In this document: positions 1-8,353 of the stretch, piece by piece
Layout: each line of letters begins with the position of its first letter
Position numbering within the stretch: the first letter of the stretch is position 1
Assembly (NCBI GenBank): GCA_000283635.1
Contig: HE613569.1
Coordinates: 521,501-585,500, forward strand
DNA: 64,000 nucleotides
Direction: 5' to 3'
Source: Streptococcus macedonicus ACA-DC 198
GTDB taxonomy: Bacteria; Bacillota; Bacilli; Lactobacillales; Streptococcaceae
Notes under the pieces: model-generated
The model's database searches: none
What the model was told of the DNA's origin: nothing
Seen by the model: only the letters and a program-made list of their open reading frames with translations
Made by a program: the position numbers and the translations under genes

Positions 1-104
1 TACGCAAAATAAATGATAAAGAATAATATTTGGTCAGAAAATCCTTTTTTAGAAAACTTTTGAAAATTATAACAGTTATTAAAAAAGAATCATTTTAACA
101 ATAT

Positions 105-153
105 AAAAAGACTTTGAAGAAGATTACACACACAACTTTTTCAGGTCTTTTTT
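105..153 (+). terminator. Rho-independent terminator of a gene left of the window
   Basis: An A-rich 5' arm pairs with a T-rich 3' arm (AAAAAGAC against GTCTTTTT plus further wobble pairs) and ends in a T run. No gene is visible before it, so it probably closes a transcript starting outside the window. The rest of 1-290 is AT-rich, and I see nothing else in it. Confidence 0.5.
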
Positions 154-292
154 CTTATATTTTTTTGATAAAAATGACTGAAATTCCTTGATATGATTGA
201 CTTATTCTAAATAAATGTAAGGTTTTATAACATAAACTCAAAAAAATTGTAGAAATTTTCAAAAAAGTATTTATTTTTTAAAATCTTAGGTG

Positions 293-298
293 TATAAT
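293..298 (+). promoter_or_regulatory. Probable asnA promoter (-10 TATAAT)
   Basis: A perfect TATAAT lies about 100 bases before the asnA start. The -35 region is weak (ATTTTT-like). The leader of roughly 90 bases shows no T-box motif, although asparagine genes in Firmicutes can carry one. Confidence 0.5.
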
Positions 299-397
299 AG
301 CTCTATCGTTGTAAAAGCGGTCACGAAATACAAAATTATCTCACTATCTTTATTTATCATTTTGGTATTTCAATAAAAAATTTTTAAGGAGAAGCAT

Positions 398-1390
398 ATG
401 AAGAAAAGCTTTATTCAGCAACAGCAGGAGATTTCTTTTGTCAAGAATACTTTCACTCAATATTTGATTGATAAACTTGACATCGTTGAAGTGCAAGGAC
501 CTATTCTCAGTCAGGTCGGGGATGGTATGCAAGATAATTTGAATGGTATTGAAAATCCCGTATCAGTGCACATAAAACGTATTCCTGATGCTGAATATGA
601 AGTTGTTCATTCACTTGCTAAGTGGAAACGTCATACCTTAGCACGTTTTGGCTTCAATGAAGGAGAAGGGTTTTTCGTACACATGAAAGCTCTCCGACCA
701 GACGAAGAAGAATTAGATCCAATCCACTCTATTTATGTTGACCAATGGGATTGGGAAAAAGTTATTCCAAATGGTCGTCGCAACATCGAATATTTGAAAG
801 AAACAGTTGAACAAGTTTATAAGGCTATTCGTTTGACAGAATTGGCTGTTGAAGCTCGTTTTGATATCGAAGCTGTTTTGCCTAAGAAAATCACATTCAT
901 CCACACAGAAGAATTGGTAGAACGTTATCCAGATTTGACACCGAAAGAACGTGAAAATGCTGCCGCTAAAGAATTTGGAGCAATTTTCCTTATCGGTATT
1001 GGTGGTATTTTGCCAGATGGTCAACGTCATGATGGTCGTGCACCTGACTACGATGACTGGACTTCTGAATCAGAAAATGGTTACCACGGTCTTAATGGTG
1101 ATATCATTGTTTGGAATGAAGCTTTGAATTCTGCTTTTGAATTGTCATCAATGGGTATTCGTGTTGACGAGGAAGCTCTCAGACGTCAAGTTAAAATCAC
1201 TGGTGACGAAGATCGTTTACAACTAGAATGGCATAAAGCTCTTCTTAATGGTCTCTTCCCACTTACTATCGGAGGTGGTATCGGTCAATCTCGTATGGCA
1301 ATGTTCTTGCTCCGTAAGAAACATATCGGAGAAGTTCAATCAAGTGTTTGGCCACAAGAAGTTCGTGACACTTACGAAAATATTCTTTAA
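398..1390 (+). CDS. asnA: Aspartate-ammonia ligase (asparagine synthetase A)
   Basis: Makes asparagine from aspartate, ammonia and ATP in the cytoplasm, through an aspartyl-adenylate. At 330 aa it has the normal family length. The fold is that of class II aminoacyl-tRNA synthetases. The C-terminal motif 3-like GGGIGQSRM lies around residues 292-300, and the N-terminal substrate region begins [10 protein letters not shown]. The ATG has a good AAGGAG six bases upstream. The gene is monocistronic: its own promoter lies upstream and a hairpin terminator follows 30 bases after the stop. Nothing is unusual. Identification is by overall sequence resemblance to streptococcal AsnA and is very secure. 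Confidence 0.97.
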   Translation: MKKSFIQQQQEISFVKNTFTQYLIDKLDIVEVQGPILSQVGDGMQDNLNGIENPVSVHIKRIPDAEYEVVHSLAKWKRHTLARFGFNEGEGFFVHMKALRPDEEELDPIHSIYVDQWDWEKVIPNGRRNIEYLKETVEQVYKAIRLTELAVEARFDIEAVLPKKITFIHTEELVERYPDLTPKERENAAAKEFGAIFLIGIGGILPDGQRHDGRAPDYDDWTSESENGYHGLNGDIIVWNEALNSAFELSSMGIRVDEEALRRQVKITGDEDRLQLEWHKALLNGLFPLTIGGGIGQSRMAMFLLRKKHIGEVQSSVWPQEVRDTYENIL

Positions 1391-1419
1391 GTAGAAGAAA
1401 TCTTATTTTAAGGACTAAG

Positions 1420-1452
1420 AAAAGTCGGCTAGGATAACTAGTCGGCTTTTTG
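1420..1452 (+). terminator. Terminator of asnA
   Basis: Thirteen-base arms (AAAAGTCGGCTAG / CTAGTCGGCTTTT, two G-U pairs) enclose a short loop and end in a T run, 30 bases after the asnA stop. Confidence 0.85.
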
Positions 1453-1465
1453 ATTTTGGGAATAG

Positions 1466-1499
1466 AAAAAGTTGTTAGAGCGATTTTCTAACAACTTTT
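1466..1499 (-). terminator. Terminator of the minus-strand gene 1524-2282
   Basis: Perfect arms AAAAGTTGTTAGA / TCTAACAACTTTT with T-rich flanks on the minus strand. It lies just after the stop of the leftward gene and could act in both directions. Confidence 0.75.
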
Positions 1500-1523
1500 G
1501 TAAAATTATTTAAATTAAATTGC

Positions 1524-2282
1524 TTACCACGGAAGACCTGCTGCAGCAATTTCAGCTTTTGAAGCGTATTGTCCATTTGGACGATGCCATCTGCCACGAG
1601 CATCTCTAGAGTATCCACTAGCAGTTTGTTGTTGTGCCTGTTTAGCAGCAGCTTGTTCTTGAGCTTGTTTAGCAGCTTCGGCTTCTTTGGCTTCAATAGC
1701 TGAAACGACAGCGTTGATATGGTTGTTGAAAGCTTCCTTTTTAGTTGAATTATTTACCGCATTAACTTTAATTTTAGCATCATCAATGTTATCACGCGAT
1801 TGGTTATTTTCAAGGTTTTTAACCGCAGTTTCTGCTTTATCTTCTAGTTCTTTTTCTTTTTTAGCTTCAATGGCTGTTTTGACAGTTGCGATACGCTTTT
1901 GAAATTTCTCTTTTTTGTCAGCGTCTGTAACAGCATCAACTTTACTTGTTGCTAAAACAAGATTAGCCTGCGTTTGGTCTTTTTCGAAATTTTTTACGGC
2001 AGTTTCTGCACTGTTTTCAATCTCTTTAGTCTTTTGAATTTCCTTTTTGCCGATTTCAATGTAATTAGCATTTTCTTCTTTAAAATCAGCCATTTCATCT
2101 TGGCTATCTTTTAAGTCTGATTTGGCTTATTTGGCATCTTGGCTAAGCTGTTCAATCTTATCCTCTGCTTGGGAAAATTCTTGACTTTGGTTACCTTGAT
2201 TAGAAAAACTAGCAATCAATAATACCGATAAAATGGTAATGGCAAGATTTTTCTTGTCTTTAAAGAAAGTTTTAAAATTCAT
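1524..2282 (-). pseudogene. Secreted repeat protein gene with an in-frame stop
   Basis: The best start is the ATG at 2282, five bases after AAAGGAG. It encodes a signal-peptide-like N terminus (MNFKTFFKDKKNLAITILSV) and then runs into TAA at codon 52 (2127-2129). The same frame continues without a break for 200 more codons. That part holds two related Lys/Glu/Ala-rich repeats of about 60 residues (each with AETAVKN, VNAV or VDAV, and AIEAK) and a conserved-looking C terminus, RDARGRWHRPNGQYASKAEI. The repeats resemble the helical Cry-toxin domain-VI-like units of streptococcal surface proteins, an inference from memory. The internal ATG at 2093 lacks a signal peptide. A terminator follows the stop. 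Most likely a recent nonsense mutant of an exported protein; a sequencing error cannot be excluded. Confidence 0.75.
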
Positions 2283-2398
2283 CATAACTCCTTTATCCTA
2301 AAAACTTTGACAATTAAAATTATCACAATAATCACATCAAATCTCATTTTTAGTGTAAAGATGACTTGATCATTTTTTAAGGTATTTTATTTGAATTT

Positions 2399-2407
2399 TG
2401 CTATAAT
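2399..2407 (+). promoter_or_regulatory. Extended -10 promoter of rsmD (leaderless spacing)
   Basis: TGCTATAAT ends seven bases before the rsmD ATG at 2415, so the predicted transcription start falls at or next to the start codon. No convincing -35 is visible, as is usual for extended -10 promoters. It lies inside the longer open frame that starts at TTG 2391, which argues against that earlier start. Confidence 0.6.
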
Positions 2408-2414
2408 GGTTATT

Positions 2415-2954
2415 ATGAGAGTTGTAGCAGGAAAATTTGGTGGGCGTCCTTTAAAGACGCTAGATGGAAAAATTACGCGTCCGACAACAGATAAGGTTAA
2501 AGGTGCTATTTTTAATATGATTGGTCCATTTTTTGATGGTGGACGTGTTTTAGATTTGTTTTCTGGTAGTGGAAGTTTAGCGATTGAAGCTATTTCACGC
2601 GGAATGGATGAAGCTGTGCTGGTTGAACGCAATCGTCAAGCGCAAGCTATTATTTTAGAAAATATCAAAATGACAAAGTCTGAGCAGCAATTTCACTTGT
2701 TGAAAATGAATGCTAATAAGGCAATTGGCGTTGTTAGTGGACAGTTTGATTTGGTACTTTTAGATCCACCATACGCTAAGGAAGAAATTGTCAAAAATAT
2801 TACGGAATTAGAAGAAGCAGGGCTTTTGTCTGAGGATGTCATGCTGGTTTGTGAGACGGATAAAGCTGTTGATTTACCAGAAAAAATTTCAAATTTTGGC
2901 ATCTGGAAACAAAAAACATATGGCATTAGTAAGGTTACGGTATATGTTAGGTAG
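2415..2954 (+). CDS. rsmD: 16S rRNA (guanine(966)-N(2))-methyltransferase RsmD
   Basis: Methylates G966 of 16S rRNA in the small ribosomal subunit using S-adenosylmethionine. At 179 aa it starts with the typical MRVVAGKFGGRPLKT. A Rossmann SAM-binding motif (VLDLFSGSGSLAIEA) lies near residues 46-60, and the catalytic DPPY motif (LLLDPPYAKEE) near 116-126. Upstream in-frame TTG 2391 and ATG 2406 were rejected because homologues begin at MRVVAG and a -10 element overlaps them. coaD starts 33 bases after the stop and sepM overlaps coaD, giving the usual streptococcal rsmD-coaD-sepM unit. No Shine-Dalgarno sequence precedes the ATG. Confidence 0.95.
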   Translation: MRVVAGKFGGRPLKTLDGKITRPTTDKVKGAIFNMIGPFFDGGRVLDLFSGSGSLAIEAISRGMDEAVLVERNRQAQAIILENIKMTKSEQQFHLLKMNANKAIGVVSGQFDLVLLDPPYAKEEIVKNITELEEAGLLSEDVMLVCETDKAVDLPEKISNFGIWKQKTYGISKVTVYVR

Positions 2955-2986
2955 AATTGAGTGATTTTATCACTAATGGAGACAAT

Positions 2987-3484
2987 ATGGCTAAAATTGG
3001 TTTATTTACGGGGTCTTTTGACCCTGTGACAAATGGGCATCTTGATATCATAGCACGTGCAAGCAAGTTGTTTGACACACTTTTTGTGGGCATTTTTTAC
3101 AATAAAGCTAAGAATGGCTTCTTTAGCGTTGAAGAGAGACGGCAGATGTTAGAAGAAGCACTGCAAGAATTTCCGAACGTTAAAGTGATTACAGCGCGTG
3201 ATTCTTTGGTGGTGGATATTGCTAAGCGTTTAGAAGTTGGTTATCTCGTGCGTGGTCTCCGTAATGGGAAAGATTTAGAGTACGAGGCTGATTTAGCGTT
3301 TTATAATCATTATCTGGCGTTAGAGATTGAGAGTGTTTTTTTATTGAGCTCTCCTGATTTGGTTCATGTCTCATCAAGTCGCATCCGTGAATTGATTTAT
3401 TTCCATTCAGATATTTCAGATTTTGTGCCAACAAGTGTTGTCAAAAAAGTGGAGGAAAAATATGGCAATCTTAAAAAGATTTAA
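2987..3484 (+). CDS. coaD: Phosphopantetheine adenylyltransferase
   Basis: Catalyses the fourth step of coenzyme A synthesis, joining 4'-phosphopantetheine and ATP to dephospho-CoA. At 165 aa it shows the nucleotidyltransferase motif TGSFDPVTNGH near residues 8-18 (TxGH type) and the second signature SSSRIRE near residues 127-133. The start at 2987 has GGAGA upstream and gives MAKIGLFTGS. An earlier in-frame start at 2957 would add ten unlikely residues. The last 23 bases overlap the downstream sepM-like gene, so the two are translationally coupled. Confidence 0.96.
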   Translation: MAKIGLFTGSFDPVTNGHLDIIARASKLFDTLFVGIFYNKAKNGFFSVEERRQMLEEALQEFPNVKVITARDSLVVDIAKRLEVGYLVRGLRNGKDLEYEADLAFYNHYLALEIESVFLLSSPDLVHVSSSRIRELIYFHSDISDFVPTSVVKKVEEKYGNLKKI

Positions 3485-4547
3485 AGAGATTTTGAAAAAG
3501 TTGGGTCGTATTTTATATCGCTTTAAGTGGTGGATATTAGGTGTTGTAGGCATTGCTTTCTTACTATTTAGCTTGTTGTATCCGCTTGATTACTATATTG
3601 AAATGCCTGGTGGTGTTTATGATATTCGTAGCGTTTTAACAGTTGATAATAAGGAAGATGATGAAGATGGCTCTTATAATTTTGTGGCTGTCAAGGTTAG
3701 TCAGGCGACCTTGGCACAATTGGTTTATGCTTGGTTAACTCCCTACACAGAAATTTCGACAGCCGCAGATGTGACTGGTGGTTATAGCAATGCTGATTAT
3801 CTTCGTATCAATGAGTATTACATGGAAACCTCTCAAAATACAGCGACTTATCAAGCCTTAACCTTGGCAGGAAAGGAAGCGACGCTTGATTATCAAGGGG
3901 TTTATGTTTTAAATGTTAGTGATAATTCGACGTTTAAAGGGATTTTGAATATCGCTGATACGGTAACTGGGGTTAATGGTCAGACATTTAACAGTTCGGC
4001 AGAATTAATGGCCTATGTGGCTGATTTGGATTTAGGGTCTGAGGTAACAGTTCAATATACATCAGACGGCGAAGCAAAAGAAGCCACAGGGAAAATTATT
4101 GAATTGTCAAATGGAAAAAATGGTATCGGAATCGGTTTGGTAGATCATACGTCGGTGTCATCAGATGTTGATGTTGATTTTCATACGAGTGGTGTCGGTG
4201 GTCCAAGTGCTGGTTTGATGTTTACGCTTGATATTTATGACCAATTAAATGGTGAAGATTTGCGTAAAGGTCGTAAAATTGCTGGTACAGGTACGATTGA
4301 ATCAGATGGTTCAGTCGGGGATATTGGTGGCGCAGCACTCAAAGTTGTTGCTGCTGCTAAAGCTGGTGCGGATATTTTCTTTGTTCCAAATAACCCTGTG
4401 GATGAGGAAACATTGAAAAAAGATCCTGATGCGAAAACGAACTATGAAGAAGCTGTCGAAGCTGCTAAAGACCTCGATACCGATATGAAAATCGTCCCAG
4501 TCACAACGGTCCAAGAAGCAATTGACTATCTACGAAACAATGATTAA
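3462..4547 (+). CDS. sepM: Membrane-anchored PDZ/Lon-type serine protease, SepM/YlbL family
   Basis: 361 aa. One membrane segment lies at about residues 23-40 (WWILGVVGIAFLLFSLLY), followed by an external PDZ domain (about 120-215) and a C-terminal Lon (S16) protease domain. The catalytic dyad is visible: Ser249 in GVGGPSAG and Lys294 in GGAALKVVAAAK. In S. mutans SepM trims the competence-stimulating peptide outside the cell; related YlbL proteins have other roles, so the substrate here is unknown. The start at 3462 has GGAGG six bases upstream and lies inside coaD. A terminator follows. The symbol reflects family membership, not proven pheromone processing. Confidence 0.88.
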   Translation: MAILKRFKEILKKLGRILYRFKWWILGVVGIAFLLFSLLYPLDYYIEMPGGVYDIRSVLTVDNKEDDEDGSYNFVAVKVSQATLAQLVYAWLTPYTEISTAADVTGGYSNADYLRINEYYMETSQNTATYQALTLAGKEATLDYQGVYVLNVSDNSTFKGILNIADTVTGVNGQTFNSSAELMAYVADLDLGSEVTVQYTSDGEAKEATGKIIELSNGKNGIGIGLVDHTSVSSDVDVDFHTSGVGGPSAGLMFTLDIYDQLNGEDLRKGRKIAGTGTIESDGSVGDIGGAALKVVAAAKAGADIFFVPNNPVDEETLKKDPDAKTNYEEAVEAAKDLDTDMKIVPVTTVQEAIDYLRNND

Positions 4548-4551
4548 AACG

Positions 4552-4585
4552 AAAACATCTCTGTGAGTACGGAGATGTTTTTTGT
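4552..4585 (+). terminator. Terminator after the rsmD-coaD-sepM unit
   Basis: AAAACATCTC and GAGATGTTTT arms, extended by TGT/ACG, close on a GAGT loop and are followed by T6. The hairpin starts five bases after the sepM stop. Confidence 0.85.
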
Positions 4586-4675
4586 TCACTTTAAATTAAT
4601 TTTTTCTTAAGCTTCATTGGGTAAAATTTTCTTAAAATGTAGCAGTAGATTAGTAACAATAGATAGGAGGGAGTT

Positions 4676-4930
4676 ATGACGAACTGGCAAAAGCGATTTG
4701 TGATTTGGTTTAATCTTGCCATTTTATTTATATTTTTAGATGTGAGTTTGTTGATATTTATTCGGTCGATTAATAGCGATGGAGTTTATCAGACAATGGA
4801 AATGAAATGGTTAACATTTTTGATGTGGACTCTCTGTTATGCTTTTGTTTGGATGTGTCAGGGTGTGGGATATATGTTTTTTAAACACATTAAACAAGCA
4901 AGAAAACAAGAAGATAGGCATGTGGTTTAA
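4676..4930 (+). CDS. Small two-helix membrane protein, unknown function
   Basis: 84 aa with two hydrophobic stretches (about residues 9-29 and 44-68), a short loop between them and a basic/acidic tail ending EDRHVV, consistent with an integral membrane protein. A strong AGGAGGGAG precedes the ATG by four bases. It stands alone between two terminators. I do not recognise the family. Its neighbours (protease upstream, IS30 remnant downstream) say nothing certain about its role. Confidence 0.7.
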   Translation: MTNWQKRFVIWFNLAILFIFLDVSLLIFIRSINSDGVYQTMEMKWLTFLMWTLCYAFVWMCQGVGYMFFKHIKQARKQEDRHVV

Positions 4931-4939
4931 TAGTAGATG

Positions 4940-4974
4940 ATGAGTTGGATTTATAGAGTCTGATTCATTTTTTA
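4940..4974 (+). terminator. Probable terminator after the small membrane protein
   Basis: Imperfect hairpin with several G-U pairs (ATGAGTTGGATTT with AGAGTCTGATTCAT), followed by T6. A hairpin of very similar sequence follows the gene at 6375-6884. Confidence 0.55.
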
Positions 4975-4989
4975 TGCTTAGTTTAATAA

Positions 4990-5581
4990 AAACAATACTT
5001 TAAATGGTATGAGAAATAGGAATTTTTCCTCGCTTTTCCACATGGGATTTTGTATGGCGTGTTTTACCATGGTGACGAAGTTTGCGAACAACCCCACGAG
5101 CACCATGTGAAAGAGACGTGTCGTCAAAGTGACCGCGATAGATAGCTCTATAAATGGTTTGATAACTAATGACGTGTCTTTCTCGTTCTAAACGTAATTG
5201 TCCCTCAATTTCTTCTGGCGACCATTGACACTCAAGAAAAAGATGCTTGACGGTCTGACTGAGTTCAGTGTCTATTTCTAATTTCCTTTTTCGCCCACAA
5301 TGCGATTTAGCGAGACGATAAGCTGTTTGTGCCCTACTAGGCGAATAGTTGCCTTGTTTGGAATGACGTTTTAATTCACGGCTAATACTTGAGGGGTGCC
5401 GATGTAATAGTCGTGCTATTTGAGAAAAGGTCATCCCTTTAGTACGATAAATACTTTCTCGTTCATCTATGGTAAAATGATGGTAGCTCATAAGATTTCC
5501 TTTCGTAAGATGTTTGTTCAATCCTATTTTACTAGAAAATCTTATGAGTTTTTATTGTGCACTTATATTGTAAATTCAAGG
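4990..5581 (-). mobile_element. Truncated IS30-family insertion sequence
   Basis: Only the 5' half of an IS30-family transposase remains, with about 90 bases upstream of it as the likely terminal region. The right edge is placed at 5581 because the aquaporin coding sequence begins immediately after, without its start codon. No partner inverted repeat or target duplication is visible on the left, where the element simply stops near 4990-5000. Both exact boundaries are inferred. Confidence 0.7.
5000..5491 (-). pseudogene. IS30-family transposase, 3'-truncated
   Basis: 163 aa of the N-terminal part: the start MSYHHFTIDERESIY is followed by the IS30 helix-turn-helix (FSQIARLLHRHPSSISRELKR, about residues 20-40) and the region WSPEEIEGQLRL before the catalytic core. 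The frame ends at KIPISHTI, where complete relatives continue into the DDE integrase domain, so all catalytic residues are missing. ATG 5491 follows AAAGGAAATCTT and is preferred to the in-frame start at 5521. The protein cannot catalyse transposition. Confidence 0.85.
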
Positions 5582-6236
5582 TCAAAAAAATTCTTTGCAG
5601 AACGAATTGGGACATTTGTTTTGGTTTTTCTTGGGACAGGAGCAGCTGTCTTGGGCAGTGGAGCAGATAGTGTTGTTGGCTATGCGTAGATTGCATTGGC
5701 ATTTGGCTTAACGATTGTGGCTTCTGCTTACAGTATTGGTACAGTTTCAGGTGCGATTTGAATCCAGCGGTTTCGATTGCAATGTACTTGAATAAACGTA
5801 TTGAAGTAAGGAACTTGGTACTTATATTTTAGGACAGGTTGTGGGAGCACTTCTTGGCAGTTTTGCACTTTTAGCCATTACTGGTGATAATGCTACTTTA
5901 GGGCAAAATGTTGTTGCGGATGGCTACAGTCTTGTGACAGGCTTCTTAGTAGAAGTGATTTTAACCTTTATCTTTATTTTAGTTATTTTAACAGTAACTT
6001 CGAGTCGAAAAGGCAATGCTCAGTTGGCAGGTTTGGTTATCGGACTGACCTTGACGTTAATTCATTTTGTTGGTATTCCAGTAACGGGTATGTCAGCTAA
6101 TCCAGCACGTAGTTTAGCGCCAGCGCTTTTGGCAGGTGGAGATGCTTTAAGTCAAATTTGAATTTTCATCTTGGCACCAATTGTTGGTGGAGTTCTAGCT
6201 TCTATTGTTTCGCAAAGTTTACTTGAAACAGAATAA
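5582..6236 (+). pseudogene. Aquaporin/glycerol facilitator (MIP family) pseudogene
   Basis: Pieced together across frames, this is a six-helix MIP channel: N terminus FFAERIGTFVLVFLGTGAAV, first NPA motif (AATCCAGCG at 5761), second NPA in MSANPARSLAPALL (about 6090-6130) and end VGGVLASIVSQSLLETE. Lesions seen are loss of the start codon at the IS30 edge, TAG at 5687, one base missing after 5755 (the CAT-TTG-AAT-CCA frame), one base missing near 5808, and TGA at 6159 where Trp is expected. Five lesions mean long-standing inactivity. Insertion of the IS at the 5' end may have started the decay. Confidence 0.9.
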
Positions 6237-6247
6237 CATATGATAAT

Positions 6248-6275
6248 CTGCATTAGTTTTAACTAGTGCAGTTTG
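6248..6275 (+). terminator. Hairpin terminator after the aquaporin pseudogene
   Basis: Nine-base arms CTGCATTAG / CTAGTGCAG (one G-U) with a TTTTAA loop, then TTTGTGTG. The T tail is weak. Confidence 0.5.
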
Positions 6276-6346
6276 TGTGTACAGATGTTTTTTAAAGGGC
6301 TCTCATTTAGGATGTTAATTAAAAAGAGTAAAAGGAGATGTTAAAA

Positions 6347-6385
6347 ATGATGATTAAGTTTCGGAGAAGTAGGCATGTCGGCTAA
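6347..6385 (+). CDS. Possible 12-codon leader peptide overlapping the next gene
   Basis: ATGATGATT... encodes MMIKFRRSRHVG then TAA. It has a better ribosome site (AAAGGAG, about ten bases upstream) than the gene it overlaps, whose ATG at 6375 lies inside its last codons in another frame. It may serve only to couple translation. Alternatively it is the original N terminus of the 6375 protein before a frameshift. Not proven to be translated. Confidence 0.3.
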   Translation: MMIKFRRSRHVG

Positions 6386-6884
6386 AGGTAAGCGGTTATT
6401 GGTAGTGATAACGCTACTTGGTATCACGACAGTTTGTTCTGTTATTGGCTATCATGTTGACCGCCGTAACGATTTTAAAAGGGCTTATGAACATGGAACG
6501 TTATTTGAGCAGCCAGATGTGTTAATGAACAGTCAACGTTATGTAACTGTTATTGAAGAGGCTGACTATGAAGTGGATAAAGTTGATTACGTCATGCATA
6601 ATCGGATTGTACCGCTCACGACAACTGGTACGCCAGCGATTACGATTGAGTCATCAAGCAATAGTAGTGCCTTTTTTGTGACATTTGAAACGACAGAAGA
6701 TGAGCAAGAAGTGTCGGTTTATTTTGAGTTAGATGGTGATTTTAATATCGCTTATCAAATGGTAAGAGATGCTCAAGGAAATGATGTTGCTATAACAACG
6801 ACGCAACAGACGAAATTACTCAATATCGTCAAAAAAGAAGTAAGAAAGATGCTTAAAACGATTTATCGGACAATGTATCCTTAA
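6375..6884 (+). CDS. Exported or membrane-anchored hypothetical protein
   Basis: 169 aa. A basic start (MSAKGKRLL) leads into one hydrophobic segment (about residues 8-27, LLVVITLLGITTVCSVIGYH), consistent with a signal anchor. The rest is a soluble extracellular region of mixed strand and helix character. GGAGAA lies eight bases upstream. It has no recognised domain and no informative neighbours: a dead aquaporin before and a terminator after. Function unknown. Confidence 0.65.
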   Translation: MSAKGKRLLVVITLLGITTVCSVIGYHVDRRNDFKRAYEHGTLFEQPDVLMNSQRYVTVIEEADYEVDKVDYVMHNRIVPLTTTGTPAITIESSSNSSAFFVTFETTEDEQEVSVYFELDGDFNIAYQMVRDAQGNDVAITTTQQTKLLNIVKKEVRKMLKTIYRTMYP

Positions 6885-6895
6885 AAAGTAGTAGG

Positions 6896-6931
6896 ATGAG
6901 TTAGCTTTTTAAAGTCTGGCTTATTTTTTTT
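6896..6931 (+). terminator. Terminator after 6375-6884
   Basis: Imperfect hairpin ATGAGTTAGCTTT / AAAGTCTGGCTTAT with G-U pairs, followed by a T8 run. It resembles the hairpin at 4940-4974. Confidence 0.6.
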
Positions 6932-6981
6932 GTGATAAAAATGGCTTAAAAACGCTAGAATATCACTATTTACACGGAAAA

Positions 6982-6990
6982 TGCTATAAT
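6982..6990 (+). promoter_or_regulatory. Extended -10 promoter at leaderless spacing
   Basis: TGCTATAAT ends six bases before the ATG at 6997. No Shine-Dalgarno sequence fits between them, so transcription probably starts at the A of the start codon. Confidence 0.6.
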
Positions 6991-6996
6991 AAAACT

Positions 6997-8322
6997 ATGA
7001 CAGAAAAGCTAACGATTTTACATTTAAATGATTGGCATTCGCATTTTGAAACCTATCCAAGATTAAAACGATTCTTCCAAGATTATGCTGACCAAGATGC
7101 TGAGGTTATCAAGATTGATGTTGGTGACAATATTGATCGTTGGCATCCGATGACTGATGCAACGCAAGGAAAATATAATGTTCAATTGATGAATGAGCTA
7201 GGCATTGATTTTGCGACAATTGGGAATAACGAGGGCATTGGACTAGCTAAAAAGATGCTCAATCAAGTCTACGAAAGTGCCAATTTTGATGTGATTTTAG
7301 GAAATTTAGAGGATAAAGCTGGGCGTCCAACGTGGGCTAAGCCTTACAAGGTTTATGAGACAGCTCTTGGGACAAAGATTGTCTTTTTAGCCTACACTTT
7401 TCCTTATTACCTAACGTATCATCCAGGTGGTTGGCAAGTGCTGGACCCAATCACATGCTTAAAGCGTGATTTGGAAATTCCAGAGGTCAAATCAGCAGAT
7501 TTCCATATTTTATTGAGTCATCTTGGTTTGCCATTGGATGAAAAAATCACCGCAGAAGTGCCAGAAATTGACTTGATTATTGGTGCTCACACGCATCATG
7601 TCTTTGAGGACGGTGCTTGTCTTAATGGCACTTATTTAGCCGCTGCTGGAAAATATGGTCAGTTGGCTGGTGAAATCAACTTGACCTTTGAGCACCATGA
7701 GCTGAGCGATATCACCATTCATACCCACGAAACGAGTCATATGCCAAGTAAGCCTGGTGATAAAGAATGGATAGAAACAGTTGAAGCGAATGGTCGCAAA
7801 CTGTTAAGCCAAGAAGTAGTCAAATCTTTTGACCATGAATTAAGCCTTGATGAGTCATGTCAAATCGTTATGGCAGCAATGAAAGAATACGCTAATGCAG
7901 ATATTGCCATGATAAATTCTGGTTTAGTGGTGACCCCATTTTCTAAAAATGTCACCAAGGATACACTACATCATTCCTTACCACATCAAATGCGCTTGGC
8001 AAGACTAGAAGTGACGACTAACGAATTAACGACGATTTGCAAAGACGTCTTTTCACAAGCAGAATTGTTAGCTAATCAACAAATCCGTGGCATGGGCTTT
8101 CGCGGAAAGGAATTTGGTAGGGTTTTAACTAGCGGCTTTGATTACAAAAATGGAAAAATAGTGTATAATAAAAAGGTTACGAATGAAAAGGACACTATCA
8201 GTTTAGTCTTAGTTGACCAGTATTACTTTGCACGTTATTTTGAGACCATAAAATCTCACCAAGCAGAGTTACTTTTTCCCGAATTACTACGTGAACTGGT
8301 AGAGACCTACCTTAAAAAATAA
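6997..8322 (+). CDS. Metallophosphoesterase / 5'-nucleotidase-like protein, YunD type
   Basis: 441 aa with an N-terminal calcineurin-like phosphoesterase domain (about 1-220) and a C-terminal 5'-nucleotidase domain (about 260-430). Metal-ligand motifs are seen in order: NDWHSHFE (10-17), VGDNIDRW (46-53), GNNEG (74-78), SHLG and GAHTHH. There is no signal peptide, unlike UshA, so it should be cytoplasmic like B. subtilis YunD. The natural substrate (nucleotide or cofactor) is not known. yutD follows 31 bases later, and the pair recurs in streptococci as yunD-yutD-rlmN. Confidence 0.88.
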   Translation: MTEKLTILHLNDWHSHFETYPRLKRFFQDYADQDAEVIKIDVGDNIDRWHPMTDATQGKYNVQLMNELGIDFATIGNNEGIGLAKKMLNQVYESANFDVILGNLEDKAGRPTWAKPYKVYETALGTKIVFLAYTFPYYLTYHPGGWQVLDPITCLKRDLEIPEVKSADFHILLSHLGLPLDEKITAEVPEIDLIIGAHTHHVFEDGACLNGTYLAAAGKYGQLAGEINLTFEHHELSDITIHTHETSHMPSKPGDKEWIETVEANGRKLLSQEVVKSFDHELSLDESCQIVMAAMKEYANADIAMINSGLVVTPFSKNVTKDTLHHSLPHQMRLARLEVTTNELTTICKDVFSQAELLANQQIRGMGFRGKEFGRVLTSGFDYKNGKIVYNKKVTNEKDTISLVLVDQYYFARYFETIKSHQAELLFPELLRELVETYLKK

Positions 8323-8353
8323 TATGAATTTTAGCGATTAAGAGAGGAGACCG

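Noticed and set aside
1..397. T-box or riboswitch before asnA
   Set aside because: No T-box core, specifier loop or alternative terminator is visible; only an upstream terminator and a promoter are.
5420..5689. Plus-strand 89-codon frame spanning the IS30 end and the aquaporin start
   Set aside because: A chance fusion of IS sequence with the aquaporin 5' part; it stops at the TAG lesion.
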